A stretch of DNA of 64,000 bases from Anabaena subtropica FACHB-260. Its GTDB lineage: Bacteria > Cyanobacteriota > Cyanobacteriia > Cyanobacteriales > Nostocaceae. Each line of letters opens with the position of its first letter. Within the stretch, counting starts at the first letter, position 1. The stretch is from contig NZ_JACJRF010000006.1 of assembly GCF_014697105.1 (NCBI RefSeq), forward strand, positions 1-64,000, read 5' to 3'. Below are positions 52,711-63,254 of this stretch, piece after piece. Under the pieces are notes generated by a model. That model was not told where the DNA came from. It did no database searches and was given only the letters and a program-made list of their open reading frames with translations. The position numbers and the translations under genes are program-made.

Positions 52711-52848
52711 AATTGTATCTCCCCTCTGATGCCCGATTTCATGGTAATCACTGTTATGCTAGTCTATATCCAGCCGATCCAGCATTCTTAAATAGAGTTT
52801 TAATTATTAGTCATTGGTCATTAGGCATTAGTTCATAGTCAACAGTTC

Positions 52849-54072
52849 CTAGTTTTCTGGTACAGACAATCCTTTGAGTGGTTGGGAATTTTCTTTTTTT
52901 GTCAGTCCCTTGCTTTGAATTAAAACCCCAAAGTTACCCAATCCTGTAGGATCGATTAACTGGTGTAGTGACTGTCGCCGTTGTAGTAATTCAGAGAGGG
53001 ATATTTTTTGATGGGGAAGGGCAGCAATGCGATTTCCTAAGCCCAAAGCCATCAGGAATAAAGCTTGTTGGGTAAAGCCAAGCTTTTCTAAACCACAGCG
53101 ATCGCCCCATCGCTCTAATGCGGTAAAGTCAATATGGGCGGTGATATCTTGTTGCCCAAGATTGATATAGGGGTTGTCATGATGACGATGTTGATAGTAG
53201 CACTGTAAGGTTCCTTGCGATCGCCTGGGATGATAATAGCGGCTGGCAGGGTAGCCATAATCAATTGTTATCACATACCCTCGTTGCAAGCGGTCTGCTA
53301 GTATACTCAACCAATCAAAAGCAGCTAAATTAATTTCACTACGATAGCCATCGACATAACCACCTTGCGCTAAATTAATCCCCACTAAATCGAAATATTC
53401 TGCGAGTTGGGGTGTGGAGGGTTCTGCTGCAACTTCCGTTAATTCGTAATTAGGGGATGAGGGAAAATTTTTCTCTTCTCCTACTCCCTCATCTCCCCCC
53501 ACTCCCTGCATCGTTACATAAATTTCTTGTAGTTTCCCTGCCTCTAAAATAAACTGATGTACTGGCAAAGCATCTACTAATTCATTGGAGAAAAAACAGC
53601 CAATAATTGAGTTAGGTGATATCTCTTCCCAGCTACACCAACGCACGGGAAACTCTTGTAAGCGTTGCTGCTGTTCTTGCTTTAAACCTGGGGATTTTTC
53701 CACAATCATATACTGCAAGGCTGCAAACAATTCAGGATATTGCACCTGAATATAGTTAAGGATATGCAATGCCAACAGTCCTTGCCCTGCTCCCATTTCT
53801 ACCAAATAAAAAGGTATGGGTTGCCCTAAAATCTCCCACATCTGGACAAATTGTTCTGCCAATAAATCACCAAAGTCAGTACCAAGAGTAACTGAGGTGA
53901 AAAAATCACCACCCTTGAATCCAATTTTGACTGCATTGCTGGAATAGTAGCCGTGTTCAGGGTGATATAGCACCATGTCCATATATTCTGCAAAATTAAT
54001 TCGTGCTTCGGGACTGTTAGCAATACGATGGGCGATGGCTTTTTGTAGCGCTGAATAAGAATTCATAGACAA
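52849..54072 (-). CDS. SAM-dependent methyltransferase, MidA/NDUFAF7 (DUF185) family
   Basis: ISPEAR-like start, INFAEYMDMVLYHPEHGYYSS, FYLVEMGAGQGLLALHIL, FFSNELVDALPVHQF, ITIDYGYPASRYYHPRRSQGTLQCYYQHRHHDNPYINLGQQDITAHIDFTAL. Confidence 0.93.
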   Translation of the reverse strand: MSMNSYSALQKAIAHRIANSPEARINFAEYMDMVLYHPEHGYYSSNAVKIGFKGGDFFTSVTLGTDFGDLLAEQFVQMWEILGQPIPFYLVEMGAGQGLLALHILNYIQVQYPELFAALQYMIVEKSPGLKQEQQQRLQEFPVRWCSWEEISPNSIIGCFFSNELVDALPVHQFILEAGKLQEIYVTMQGVGGDEGVGEEKNFPSSPNYELTEVAAEPSTPQLAEYFDLVGINLAQGGYVDGYRSEINLAAFDWLSILADRLQRGYVITIDYGYPASRYYHPRRSQGTLQCYYQHRHHDNPYINLGQQDITAHIDFTALERWGDRCGLEKLGFTQQALFLMALGLGNRIAALPHQKISLSELLQRRQSLHQLIDPTGLGNFGVLIQSKGLTKKENSQPLKGLSVPEN

Positions 54073-54144
54073 GTTAAATTAATACGGGGAGTAGAAATTT
54101 GTCTAGTTAGATATTTTCTCCTACCCCTCGTCTCCTACTTAAGT

Positions 54145-54684
54145 TCAACTTTCTAAAATATAAGGTGACGTTGCTAAAGTTTTAGCTCCTGCTTGCATTA
54201 GTTCTATATCTGATTGTGTCCAAGAATGAGACTCTTGGCAGTGATGAGCAACGAGCAAGCCCCATAACCCTCTGGGTACGAGAACTGGTACGACTAAGTT
54301 GGCACGGACTTGCAGAGTGCGGAGAAAGTCTCGATGGCAAGTATTTATGGGTTCTGATTCAATGTCAGCGATCGCTCTTGTACGCCCAGCTAAATACAAT
54401 GCTGCATACTCATCATTAAAACATTCATCTGGCCCAGTTGACCCTAATATTGACAATTCTTCCGAACTTAAAGCCTCAAAAGTCACTTGTCCATGCCACT
54501 GCCAGTAAAAGTAATACAAAACCACGCGATCAACTTGCAGCGATTCTCTGATTTTATTTGTCGTTTGTCGAACTAATGCGTCCCTTTGCATTGTTTGGAC
54601 AAGACGATTGAGGACTCTTTGTAAACCTTGTTCAGTAGGTTTATTTGAGCTAGGATCAAATTCTGCGTGAGAATGAATTTGCAC
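54145..54684 (-). CDS. Stand-alone GAF protein, DXCF-type cyanobacteriochrome-like
   Basis: TCHRDFLRTLQVRANLVVPVLVPRGLWGLLVAHHC with canonical Cys-His (C116) and DECF motif (C88); no output domain. Confidence 0.85.
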   Translation of the reverse strand: MQIHSHAEFDPSSNKPTEQGLQRVLNRLVQTMQRDALVRQTTNKIRESLQVDRVVLYYFYWQWHGQVTFEALSSEELSILGSTGPDECFNDEYAALYLAGRTRAIADIESEPINTCHRDFLRTLQVRANLVVPVLVPRGLWGLLVAHHCQESHSWTQSDIELMQAGAKTLATSPYILES

Positions 54685-55287
54685 AGTTCTACAGTTATGA
54701 ATTAGTCAAACTTGTCAGATTTATATAGTAATTTATCTGACCTTAATTGAACAATCGTGCTAGAAAAAAACAGTACCAAATATTAAGCTGAAAAGCTTTA
54801 TTCATCAAGTTTTTGAATTGATTACATTCAACAACTATTTTGATTAGGCTCTAAGTAAATAGTCAGCCTTTACGCTAAGAAAATAAGAGTAAAAATTTAG
54901 AATAATTAAATTATTATCATGTCAAAGTATATAAATTAGTTACAGTATGTAATGTTAAATTAATAATTTCTTTATTTTTTATAGTTCGTTGAAAAATAAT
55001 ATCTCAGAATTTACAAAAAAAATTGAGAATTTGTGGGAGTTAAAACCCACAAATAGAACAGTAAGTAAGTCGGCGCAAATAAAGCAAACTATGTTTAGCT
55101 ATGTAAAACTATTGTAATTAAGTTCGTAGTAATGGTTACCCAACGGGAACGCTGCCTTAACAGCCTTTTTTTTAGGACTAAAGTCTTTACCCTCCGGGTT
55201 CGTTAGTCACTAATGGGGAAACCCCCAATACTATGCTAACTCACTACAAACCTTTCATTATTTACGCCGTCCTACTTATTGCTATGG

Positions 55288-56472
55288 TTATCTATCTACA
55301 GATCCCATGATTACGTCAATACTGCCAAGAATTACCACAACATCCGCTAGTTTCACACCCCGCAGTAAATGGGGAAGAATTTGCAGGTTGTTGAAATCTG
55401 CCGGACGAATTTTCCAGCGCCAGGGAAAGCCGTTATCATCACCAATCAGATAAATTCCTAGTTCACCTTTACCACTTTCCACACGGGCATAAATTTCACC
55501 CTTAGGCATCTTGAAGGTAGGAGAAACTTTCTTGCCAATGTATTGATAATCAAAAGCATCCCATTCGGATTTCTTTCCTGCCTCTAAACGCTTGGCTTCG
55601 AGATTTTCGTAGGGGCCGCCGGGTAATCCTTTGATCGCTTGCTTAATAATCTTCACAGATTCGCGCATTTCCCGCATTCTTACCATATAACGGGCTAAAC
55701 AATCGCCGGCAGTTTCCCACTGTACTTCCCAGTCGAAGTCATCGTAACATTCATAATGGTCAACTTTCCGCAAGTCCCATTTCACGCCAGAAGCACGTAA
55801 CATCGGCCCGGACAGTCCCCAGTTAATTGCTTCTTCGCGGCTAATTGTCCCAATACCTTCAATCCGACGACGGAAAATTGGGTTATTGGTAACTAACTTT
55901 TCGTATTCATCAACTACAGGTAAGAAGTAGTCGCAAAATTCTAGACACTTATCTACCCAGCCATAGGGTAAATCAGCAGCTACACCACCAACACGGAAGT
56001 AGTTATTATTCACCATCCGGTAGCCTGTAGCAGCTTCCCATAAATCGTAAATCATCTCCCGTTCGCGGAACTGGTAAAAGAAGGGAGTTTGAGCGCCTAC
56101 GTCAGCTAAGAATGGACCGAACCACAGTAGATGGTTAGCAATGCGGTTCAATTCCAGCATGATGACGCGGATGTAGCTAGCGCGTTTAGGAACAGCAACA
56201 CCAGCTAGCTTTTCTGGTGCATTGACGGTGACAGCTTCATTGAACATTCCTGCGGCGTAGTCCCATCGGCTAACGTAGGGGACATACATCACAGTGGTGC
56301 GGTTTTCGGCGATTTTTTCCATTCCTCGGTGTAGGTAGCCGATTACCGGTTCACAATCAACGACATCTTCGCCATCCAAGGTGACAATTAGCCGCAGAAC
56401 CCCGTGCATGGAGGGATGGTGTGGCCCCATATTCAGCACCATTGGTTCAGTGCGGGTTTCTATTCTTGCCAT
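55288..56472 (-). CDS. ndhH: NAD(P)H-quinone oxidoreductase subunit H
   Basis: [49 protein letters not shown]...[13 protein letters not shown]. Confidence 0.97.
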   Translation of the reverse strand: MARIETRTEPMVLNMGPHHPSMHGVLRLIVTLDGEDVVDCEPVIGYLHRGMEKIAENRTTVMYVPYVSRWDYAAGMFNEAVTVNAPEKLAGVAVPKRASYIRVIMLELNRIANHLLWFGPFLADVGAQTPFFYQFREREMIYDLWEAATGYRMVNNNYFRVGGVAADLPYGWVDKCLEFCDYFLPVVDEYEKLVTNNPIFRRRIEGIGTISREEAINWGLSGPMLRASGVKWDLRKVDHYECYDDFDWEVQWETAGDCLARYMVRMREMRESVKIIKQAIKGLPGGPYENLEAKRLEAGKKSEWDAFDYQYIGKKVSPTFKMPKGEIYARVESGKGELGIYLIGDDNGFPWRWKIRPADFNNLQILPHLLRGVKLADVVVILGSIDVIMGSVDR

Positions 56473-56767
56473 AAATTCCGTGTTCTCCCATTATGAAAAT
56501 TTTGAGTTGAACCGTGTTGATGCCATCCAGACGCGATGGCGTAACCGCCCACTGTAGGCGATCGCTCATGTCTGCCAAAATTAAATTCCTATGAGCAGCA
56601 TCTTAGGGAAAAGCCCTATATGTATTGCCCATACAGGAGTATGTTGGAGAGATGGGGGCAGCAGAGGGGTTTTGCTTGATGTTTCATTTTGTTTCACTTC
56701 TTCAATTATTATAGGAAAGCTCGATATCTAAAGAAGTTGAGGCAGTGGATTTTTTAAATGTTGACTA

Positions 56768-57700
56768 ATGACTAACGACTTGAAGCTAATGAATTCTCAT
56801 TCTCCAGAACCGATCGCTATCGAAGAACTGATATTTTCCCATCTACCTGTATTACCTGAAGAAGTAATTACAGGTTTGGCTGTGCGTCCTGGTGGGCGTT
56901 ATTTGGATGCAACGGTGGGGGGGGGTGGTCACAGTCGTTTGATTTTAGAGGCTGCACCAGATGTCAAACTGACTGCTATGGATCAAGATGAGGATGCTTT
57001 AGCAGCCGCTAAGAAGGAGTTAGCAGAATTTGGGGAGAGGGTAAAGTTTGTGCGGAGTAATTTTGCTGCTTATGAGTTCCCCTCCGCTAGTTTCGATGGT
57101 GTACTCGCCGATTTAGGTGTGAGTTCTTATCACTTAGATACACCAGAACGGGGTTTTAGCTTTCGCCATGCAGCAAGTCTGGATATGCGGATGGATCAAA
57201 GACAATCTCTAACTGCCGCCGATGTAATTAATGATTGGGATGAAGTTGAGTTAGCAAATATTTTCTTTAAATACGGTGAAGAGCGACTTTCACGACGGAT
57301 TGCTAGACGTATTGTCGAAAAACGCCCTTTTCATACAACCACAGAATTAGCTGCGGCGATCGCCTCTTCTGTTCCTCCCAAATACCGTTATGCTAGAATT
57401 CACCCCGCTACTCGTGTATTCCAAGCTCTACGCATTGTCGTCAATGATGAGTTAAAATCCCTAGAAACTTTTATAGAAAAAGCACCAGCAGCCCTTTTAC
57501 CTGGTGGCAGAATTGCCATTATTAGTTTTCACAGCCTCGAAGACCGTTTGGTAAAGCACGGTTTAAGAAATTTACCTTTATTAAAGGTTTTAACAAAAAA
57601 ACCCATTATTGCCACTGAAGCCGAGATTGCCAATAATCCGCGATCGCGTTCTGCCAAACTCAGGATAGCAGAAAGGAAAATAAATGACGTAAAGACATAG
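56768..57700 (+). CDS. rsmH: 16S rRNA (cytosine1402-N4)-methyltransferase
   Basis: [71 protein letters not shown]. Alternative start at MNSHSPEP. Confidence 0.95.
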   Translation: MTNDLKLMNSHSPEPIAIEELIFSHLPVLPEEVITGLAVRPGGRYLDATVGGGGHSRLILEAAPDVKLTAMDQDEDALAAAKKELAEFGERVKFVRSNFAAYEFPSASFDGVLADLGVSSYHLDTPERGFSFRHAASLDMRMDQRQSLTAADVINDWDEVELANIFFKYGEERLSRRIARRIVEKRPFHTTTELAAAIASSVPPKYRYARIHPATRVFQALRIVVNDELKSLETFIEKAPAALLPGGRIAIISFHSLEDRLVKHGLRNLPLLKVLTKKPIIATEAEIANNPRSRSAKLRIAERKINDVKT

Positions 57701-57737
57701 CACGGCTACGCCCATACCAAGGTTTTTGGGGAAATTT

Positions 57738-57766
57738 TACAAAATAAAAGAGGGGATTTCCCCTCT
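57738..57766 (-). terminator. Terminator of the LysM/M23 gene
   Basis: Minus strand AGAGGGGAAATCCCCTCT followed by TTTATTTTG. Confidence 0.7.
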
Positions 57767-57804
57767 ACAGACAAAGTAATTATTTAATTGAAGATAAGCA
57801 CCAA

Positions 57805-60201
57805 CTATATGCGGTTGCTGGTGGTCGCTGGGAGCATGGCTATAGGATTTACTGCCCCTTTACCAGATTCATGGATTTCAAAGTGGGTGTGAGGACCTGT
57901 GCTAAACCCAGTGTTACCCATGAGGGCAATTTGCTGTCCTTGGTTAACTTGTTGACCAGCCCGCACTAAAAGCTTGCTATTGTGAGCATAGCGAGATAAG
58001 CTGCCATCGGGGTGGCGAATATCAACCAGAATGCCATAACCACCTTTATTCCAACCGGCTTTCTCAACAACACCATCGGCAGCGGCCAAAACTGGTGTGC
58101 CAACAGCGTTAGCAATATCAATACCTCTGTGCATTCTACCCCATCGCCAACCGTAGCCAGAAGTTAATACACCTTTTGCTGGCCAGATGAATGCTGTTGA
58201 GGAGTTTGATGGAGGGGGTACGCTTTCATCAACTGTTTGTGGTAAGTACTGGTCTACTGCTGCCAAAGGCGGCAATTTGGGAGACACAGTAGTTCCCCGC
58301 ATTCTTCCTAGTGACTCAGAAGCATTGGTTCGTGGTGGAGGTGTTGTAACCCGTGTAGAAGACGGATTACGAGAGGGAGTTACACTACTCCCTCTTTGAT
58401 TGGGCAAGAATTCTGGATTTAATGGCTCATTGACAGGGAGCGTAGCACGGAATTCAGGCTTAACAGGTTGGCTACTGTAGCTTGGTGCTAGTGGTGTGGG
58501 AACAGCAATTGGTACAGCGACTTCTTGCTGTCTGGAAACAGGTCTAGTTACTGCAAAGTTACTGGGACTAGTAACGGGAATTGGTACAGCAGCAGTATCG
58601 TTGTTCTGCTCGGCAGCTACTGGTACAGATGTATCACCAGACTGTTGAGCGCGATATTTTTCCTGTAATCTTTGAATTTCTGCTTGTAAGCCACGCAATC
58701 GCTCATTTTTCGCTCTTGCTACTTTTTCCGCAGGTTTTTGAGGCTGCTGTATTTCGATAAAGGCGCTGGGTATTGGAGTATTACCACCTACGCCCTGAGT
58801 TTTGGTAACAGCCTCTGATTCTGGCGGAACAATGCTATCAATTGGTGTTTCACTATTAGCAGCGTTTGGTGTTGGTACAGCAATAGGAACACTGGTGCTG
58901 TCAGCTAGAAATGGTGGCTGTGTAACTGGCAGGATTGGATTAACTCTGGCAGTATCTACAGGAGGATTAACTACTTTAGGAGTGCTAGGATACTGCACGC
59001 TGCTGGAGCTAATGATCACTGGTGCTTGAGCAATGGTGCTAGTGTTAATTCTAGCTCCAGGAATAATTAGTTGTTGACTGATTTGCAGTTGATTGGGATT
59101 GCTCAAATTATTGGCTTTTACCAGTTCTGCAACCGAAGTATTGTATCTACTAGCGATCGCCGCTAGGGTGTCTCCGGGTTTGACTTCGTAAGTGTTTTCA
59201 GTGGGTGCTGTAGTTACCGTTACTGGCTGTACTGGTATACTAATCGCCTGTGGCTGTTGTACTGTCGTTGCCAGACTGTCTGGATTGCCATTAGCCACTG
59301 TTGATGGCTGTTCAATAACTGTACTGTTTGTGTTTAATTGTGGCAGTTGAGTAGATGCAGTTGTTTGCTGTGTCAACTCAATATTAGTTTTTGATAAATC
59401 TTTTGACTCCTCAGACCGCAACTCCGCCAGACTTTTTCTTAAACGGCTCGATTTTTCTTGTAAACGATTGAGTGCAAATTCTTGCTGTGCTTTTAATCGG
59501 GCATTAATTTCACCACTGTCAGCAGCGTTATCTGTTGCTGCTTGTATTTGTGGTTCAGTTTTTAATGATGGAGTTTCCCCAGCAGCCACACCGTTAACAC
59601 TGCTGAGTTGTTCTGCTAGCTCTTGTACTGGCTTGGCTGTTTGCTCACCTTGTGCCAGTTGCAATTGCTGGTTGATGGTAGTTTTATGAGTGGCAATGTT
59701 TTTAGTAAGATTCTCTGATGGGGCAAGTTGACCAGACATTCCACTTGCCAAAACTTGCCATTTAGCTTCAAGTCCCGGCAATTGTGAAACTGCTGTCGGT
59801 TCCACTATGACAGGATTCTCCGGTGCGCTGGATGATAGAACTATGGGAGTTCCCAGCTTTGTAGAAGCCGATTTCACTTCCAGATCAGCCGCCTTAGGAA
59901 TGGTTGAGGCTGCCTTTTGGCTACCCACAGGCGCAGCCGCTTGGGCTTGATCGCTTTGTCGAGTCACCAAAAGGCTGGTTGCTCCCATTGAGATGGCTAG
60001 GCCAATCATTGCCGCTTGTCTACGCGCCCGGCGACTAGCTTGATTGTTTGCTACGTTTAACTGATCTGCCGGGGCATTATCGCTGCTAAGGGTATTTTTC
60101 AGCACAGCCTTCACTCTTTTTTTCAATGCTCGTTTCAAAGACGACCTCCTATGATCACTAGCGCTTAACTGACCTCGATTTTCCGGTCGGATACTAGTCA
60201 A
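57805..60201 (-). CDS. LysM and M23 (LytM-like) peptidase domain protein
   Basis: LysM YEVKPGDTLAAIASRYNTSVAELVKANNLSNPNQLQISQQLIIPG; M23 GYGWRWGRMHRGIDIANAVGTPVLAAADGVVEKAGWNKGGYGILVDIRHPDGSLSRYAH...GPHTHFEIHESG. Confidence 0.95.
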   Translation of the reverse strand: MTSIRPENRGQLSASDHRRSSLKRALKKRVKAVLKNTLSSDNAPADQLNVANNQASRRARRQAAMIGLAISMGATSLLVTRQSDQAQAAAPVGSQKAASTIPKAADLEVKSASTKLGTPIVLSSSAPENPVIVEPTAVSQLPGLEAKWQVLASGMSGQLAPSENLTKNIATHKTTINQQLQLAQGEQTAKPVQELAEQLSSVNGVAAGETPSLKTEPQIQAATDNAADSGEINARLKAQQEFALNRLQEKSSRLRKSLAELRSEESKDLSKTNIELTQQTTASTQLPQLNTNSTVIEQPSTVANGNPDSLATTVQQPQAISIPVQPVTVTTAPTENTYEVKPGDTLAAIASRYNTSVAELVKANNLSNPNQLQISQQLIIPGARINTSTIAQAPVIISSSSVQYPSTPKVVNPPVDTARVNPILPVTQPPFLADSTSVPIAVPTPNAANSETPIDSIVPPESEAVTKTQGVGGNTPIPSAFIEIQQPQKPAEKVARAKNERLRGLQAEIQRLQEKYRAQQSGDTSVPVAAEQNNDTAAVPIPVTSPSNFAVTRPVSRQQEVAVPIAVPTPLAPSYSSQPVKPEFRATLPVNEPLNPEFLPNQRGSSVTPSRNPSSTRVTTPPPRTNASESLGRMRGTTVSPKLPPLAAVDQYLPQTVDESVPPPSNSSTAFIWPAKGVLTSGYGWRWGRMHRGIDIANAVGTPVLAAADGVVEKAGWNKGGYGILVDIRHPDGSLSRYAHNSKLLVRAGQQVNQGQQIALMGNTGFSTGPHTHFEIHESGKGAVNPIAMLPATTSNRI

Positions 60202-60933
60202 TGATTTAGATCACATCACACGATAGACCAAGATCACTTTCACCAGAGATACTTACGCAAGATTAACCTGCTTCTCTGATTTAGACAAGTTCACACCTGT
60301 TAGCAAAATTTAAAGTTGCTGTGCTTACTTGTCTTTTCCACTCCACACACCCTCACACAGTTTGCCATTCACAGTTGTCTTTGGTGATTTTGCTTCAGGT
60401 GCTGTGACTGGAGATTATATACTCACTCAGTCAACTGTCGCCATCAGCAATTTCCCGGCTATGACTTCTGGAAAAGCAATGCCCCCTGCTGTAGATATCT
60501 TCAAGGTTTTTCTACTTGATCCGTCTTCCCAACACGAGACTTTACGTTGATTATTCCCTAAAGCACAACCGTATTCACTTCCAAGGGCTTTTTTGACTCT
60601 TAGAGGATCGATAGTTAGTTTAAACAGTGCAAATGCTTCATAAGAATGGGTTTCAACCCTTTTGTTCCTCGAAACGAGACGATTTTAATTCATCAAAATC
60701 TATCATTCAAAGTGCAGACGTACTGGAAGTTACTATACAAATTTCTTATATTCTCCTACCCGCCTTTAAGAGCTTTTTCAATATATTTACTGTTTTACTT
60801 GACATAAATAGTATAAACAAGCACGTGTTTTGAAATTGGTAACATGGACGCAAATTTCTTTAAACTTCTTCAGATAATAGATTTAGCAGCTTGTCTATAA
60901 GTAATGCTGCTTAAATGACATTTGGTGACTAAC

Positions 60934-61395
60934 TTATATTAGATATCCTAACTGACGACGCACTTCAAACAAGCCTACCGCCACACTTACTGAGAGATTT
61001 AAGCTGCGGACACCTGATTCAGCCATAGGAATGTATAAGGTGGCATCACAAGCTGACAGAACATTGGAGGGTAAGCCTTTAGTTTCACTACCGAACAACA
61101 ACCAATCATCTGCTTGAAATTGAAACTGGATGTAATTAGAACTGCCACCAACTGAAAAACCTAACAATCTGCCGCCTCGCTCTTGATGTACATTTTTAAA
61201 GGCTTCTAAAGATTTGTGATAGTGCAGTTTGACGTAAGGCCAGTAGTCTAAACCTGCTCTTTTGAGGTAGCGATCGCTAATTTCAAATCCCAATGGACCA
61301 ACTAGATGTAACTCTGTACCTGTAGCAGCACAAGTACGAGCGATATTGCCCGTATTAGGGGGTATTTGCGGATTAACTAAAACTACCTGAGGCAT
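60934..61395 (-). CDS. trmL: tRNA (cytidine(34)-2'-O)-methyltransferase (SPOUT family)
   Basis: VVLVNPQIPPNTGNIARTCAATGTELHLVGPLGFEISDRYLKRAGLDYW, LLFGSETKGLP, RSLNLSVSVAVGLFEVRRQ. Confidence 0.95.
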   Translation of the reverse strand: MPQVVLVNPQIPPNTGNIARTCAATGTELHLVGPLGFEISDRYLKRAGLDYWPYVKLHYHKSLEAFKNVHQERGGRLLGFSVGGSSNYIQFQFQADDWLLFGSETKGLPSNVLSACDATLYIPMAESGVRSLNLSVSVAVGLFEVRRQLGYLI

Positions 61396-61604
61396 TGTCC
61401 GTATAATTTCTGTTTGTATAAAAATATATACTATTTATGTAAAATCCACCAATAGACAGAGGTCAATCATAGGTTTTGTTAATAAATGTCAAGTGAGTTA
61501 TGTTGATTAGAATTTTAAAACGACAAAATTGCTTGTTCGTCATTAGTCATTAGTCAACAGTCAACAGTTTTTAACTCTGGACTATTGACTATTGACTTAT
61601 CAAT

Positions 61605-62744
61605 TTACCCCTTTAGAGGCGTACACAATTTGTTTTGCAGTTCAACTTCGCGTTCTTGAGTGGTGGCTATTGCTTGAGTGATGACGCATTGACTGTCAAA
61701 ACCGACTTTATGTAGTTGTAGCCAATGTTGGGCTTCATTTCCTTCTCGGATGATTTTCTGTAAAGGAGAGAGGAAACAGCTAAAACCATGTTGTTTAGCG
61801 ATCGCCCAAACTTCTTGATATATTTCGTTAACCCAGTCTCTAGCTATGATATTTCTACCGTCTTGCCAATGTGTAAGTTGAGCATCAAGACTAGCTGTAG
61901 CTGCGGCTGTTTCGTTGTTAGCGGTGAGAGTTATGAGTTCTTCAGGAGAAAACTTGCTTTGGGTTAAGGGATCCAGATCGGGGTTTTCTATTAGTTGTAA
62001 TAAACGCGCTTCTAGGAAAGCGGCGATCGCCAGTAAGGCGATGGGATCTGTAACTAAATCACAAATTCTCAATTCTAGGCGATTCAAATCATAGGGACGG
62101 CGATCGCCATTTGGGCGTACGGATACCCACAAGTGACGGACGTTTTGCATTGTCCCCATAGCCAATTGCTGTTCTACCCATTCAATATGATGGGTATGGC
62201 TGGTAAATAGTGGGACGTGGTTTGGTGTTTGGGGGAAAAGACCCCAACGGGTGGAGTGATAACCTGTTGCTTTGCCATCTATGAAGGGAGATGAGGCACT
62301 TAAGGCTAAAAATAATGGTGCTTCTACACGGATTAACCGACAAGCCCGCATTAACACTTCTGGATCATCGATACCTACGTTGATATGAACACTGGCGGTA
62401 ACTACTTGTGTACCGTACGTTTGCTCAATATAGTCATGATATGGGTTGGCTGGGTCGGAGCGGAAAAAGCGATCGCTTCCGCCCAAAGACAAAGTACTCC
62501 CAGGAACGAGAGTATAATCACCCAGTTGCTGGAGATAGTTTCTTAATTCGCGCCGGGGACGAAGTAAAGCACACAATAGACTTTCATAGCTTGGCAATGG
62601 ACTGGTTGTGTATTCTACGTTGCGGCTATCTGGTTCTCTTACAAACCCGTCCAGCTTGCTCACAATTTTATCCGAGAGACCGACGATTTCACCTTGAGGC
62701 GTGCCGGTGTACATTTCAATTTCAAAGCCTTTTAATAAGACCAC
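61605..62744 (-). CDS. gshA: Glutamate-cysteine ligase (cyanobacterial type)
   Basis: KGFEIEMYTGTPQGEIVGLSDKI, REPDSRNVEYTTSPLPSYESLL, TASVHINVGIDDPEVLMRACRLIRVEAPLFLALSASSPFIDGK, RLELRICDLVTDP. Confidence 0.88.
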   Translation of the reverse strand: MVLLKGFEIEMYTGTPQGEIVGLSDKIVSKLDGFVREPDSRNVEYTTSPLPSYESLLCALLRPRRELRNYLQQLGDYTLVPGSTLSLGGSDRFFRSDPANPYHDYIEQTYGTQVVTASVHINVGIDDPEVLMRACRLIRVEAPLFLALSASSPFIDGKATGYHSTRWGLFPQTPNHVPLFTSHTHHIEWVEQQLAMGTMQNVRHLWVSVRPNGDRRPYDLNRLELRICDLVTDPIALLAIAAFLEARLLQLIENPDLDPLTQSKFSPEELITLTANNETAAATASLDAQLTHWQDGRNIIARDWVNEIYQEVWAIAKQHGFSCFLSPLQKIIREGNEAQHWLQLHKVGFDSQCVITQAIATTQEREVELQNKLCTPLKG

Positions 62745-63254
62745 TTCCTTCTCCTGCGGCTCTCCCAGCCTCTAAATTGTATCGAAGTTAGACAATCCTT
62801 AAAATCAACATTCGGGCAAATTTAAAGTTAAGAATTATGGAACCTTAGACCGAAGTTTTTCAGCGTTTGACTCTACCCAACGAGTGCTGTGAATGTTAAG
62901 GGTCTGGATAATTGCCTAATCCGTCACCCCTCATTCGCAACTAACATATAATTCTGACGAATTTCCTCATCTAAAACTGATGAGAAAATTTGAGCTTTTG
63001 ATATTGACAATAAACAGTATTGATGATTGACAAATTCAAAAATCTATCAGCCAGGATAATTACAATCAGGGGCATCAGCTAAACTAAAGAACTTAGGTAA
63101 CTGTGATTTTGCTGTGTAGAACTAGATTTTACCTAGAAAAAAACCAGTGTTATCCAAAACGAAGTTTTCCCAACAGTTACTTATGTATGGCTTAATACTA
63201 ACGTTTTATACAGCTTAAAAATTATGGTGTAATCCATATTCTCATAAAATTGTA

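Noticed and set aside
55140-55230. Hairpin-rich segment between ndhH and the GAF gene (ggactaaagtctttaccctccgggttcgttagtc) as a regulatory RNA
   Set aside because: Short imperfect palindromes of a type common in Nostoc intergenic DNA; no coherent larger fold or known motif by eye.
62408-62791. 127-aa plus-strand ORF opposite gshA
   Set aside because: Shadow ORF over a conserved enzyme; no family motifs.
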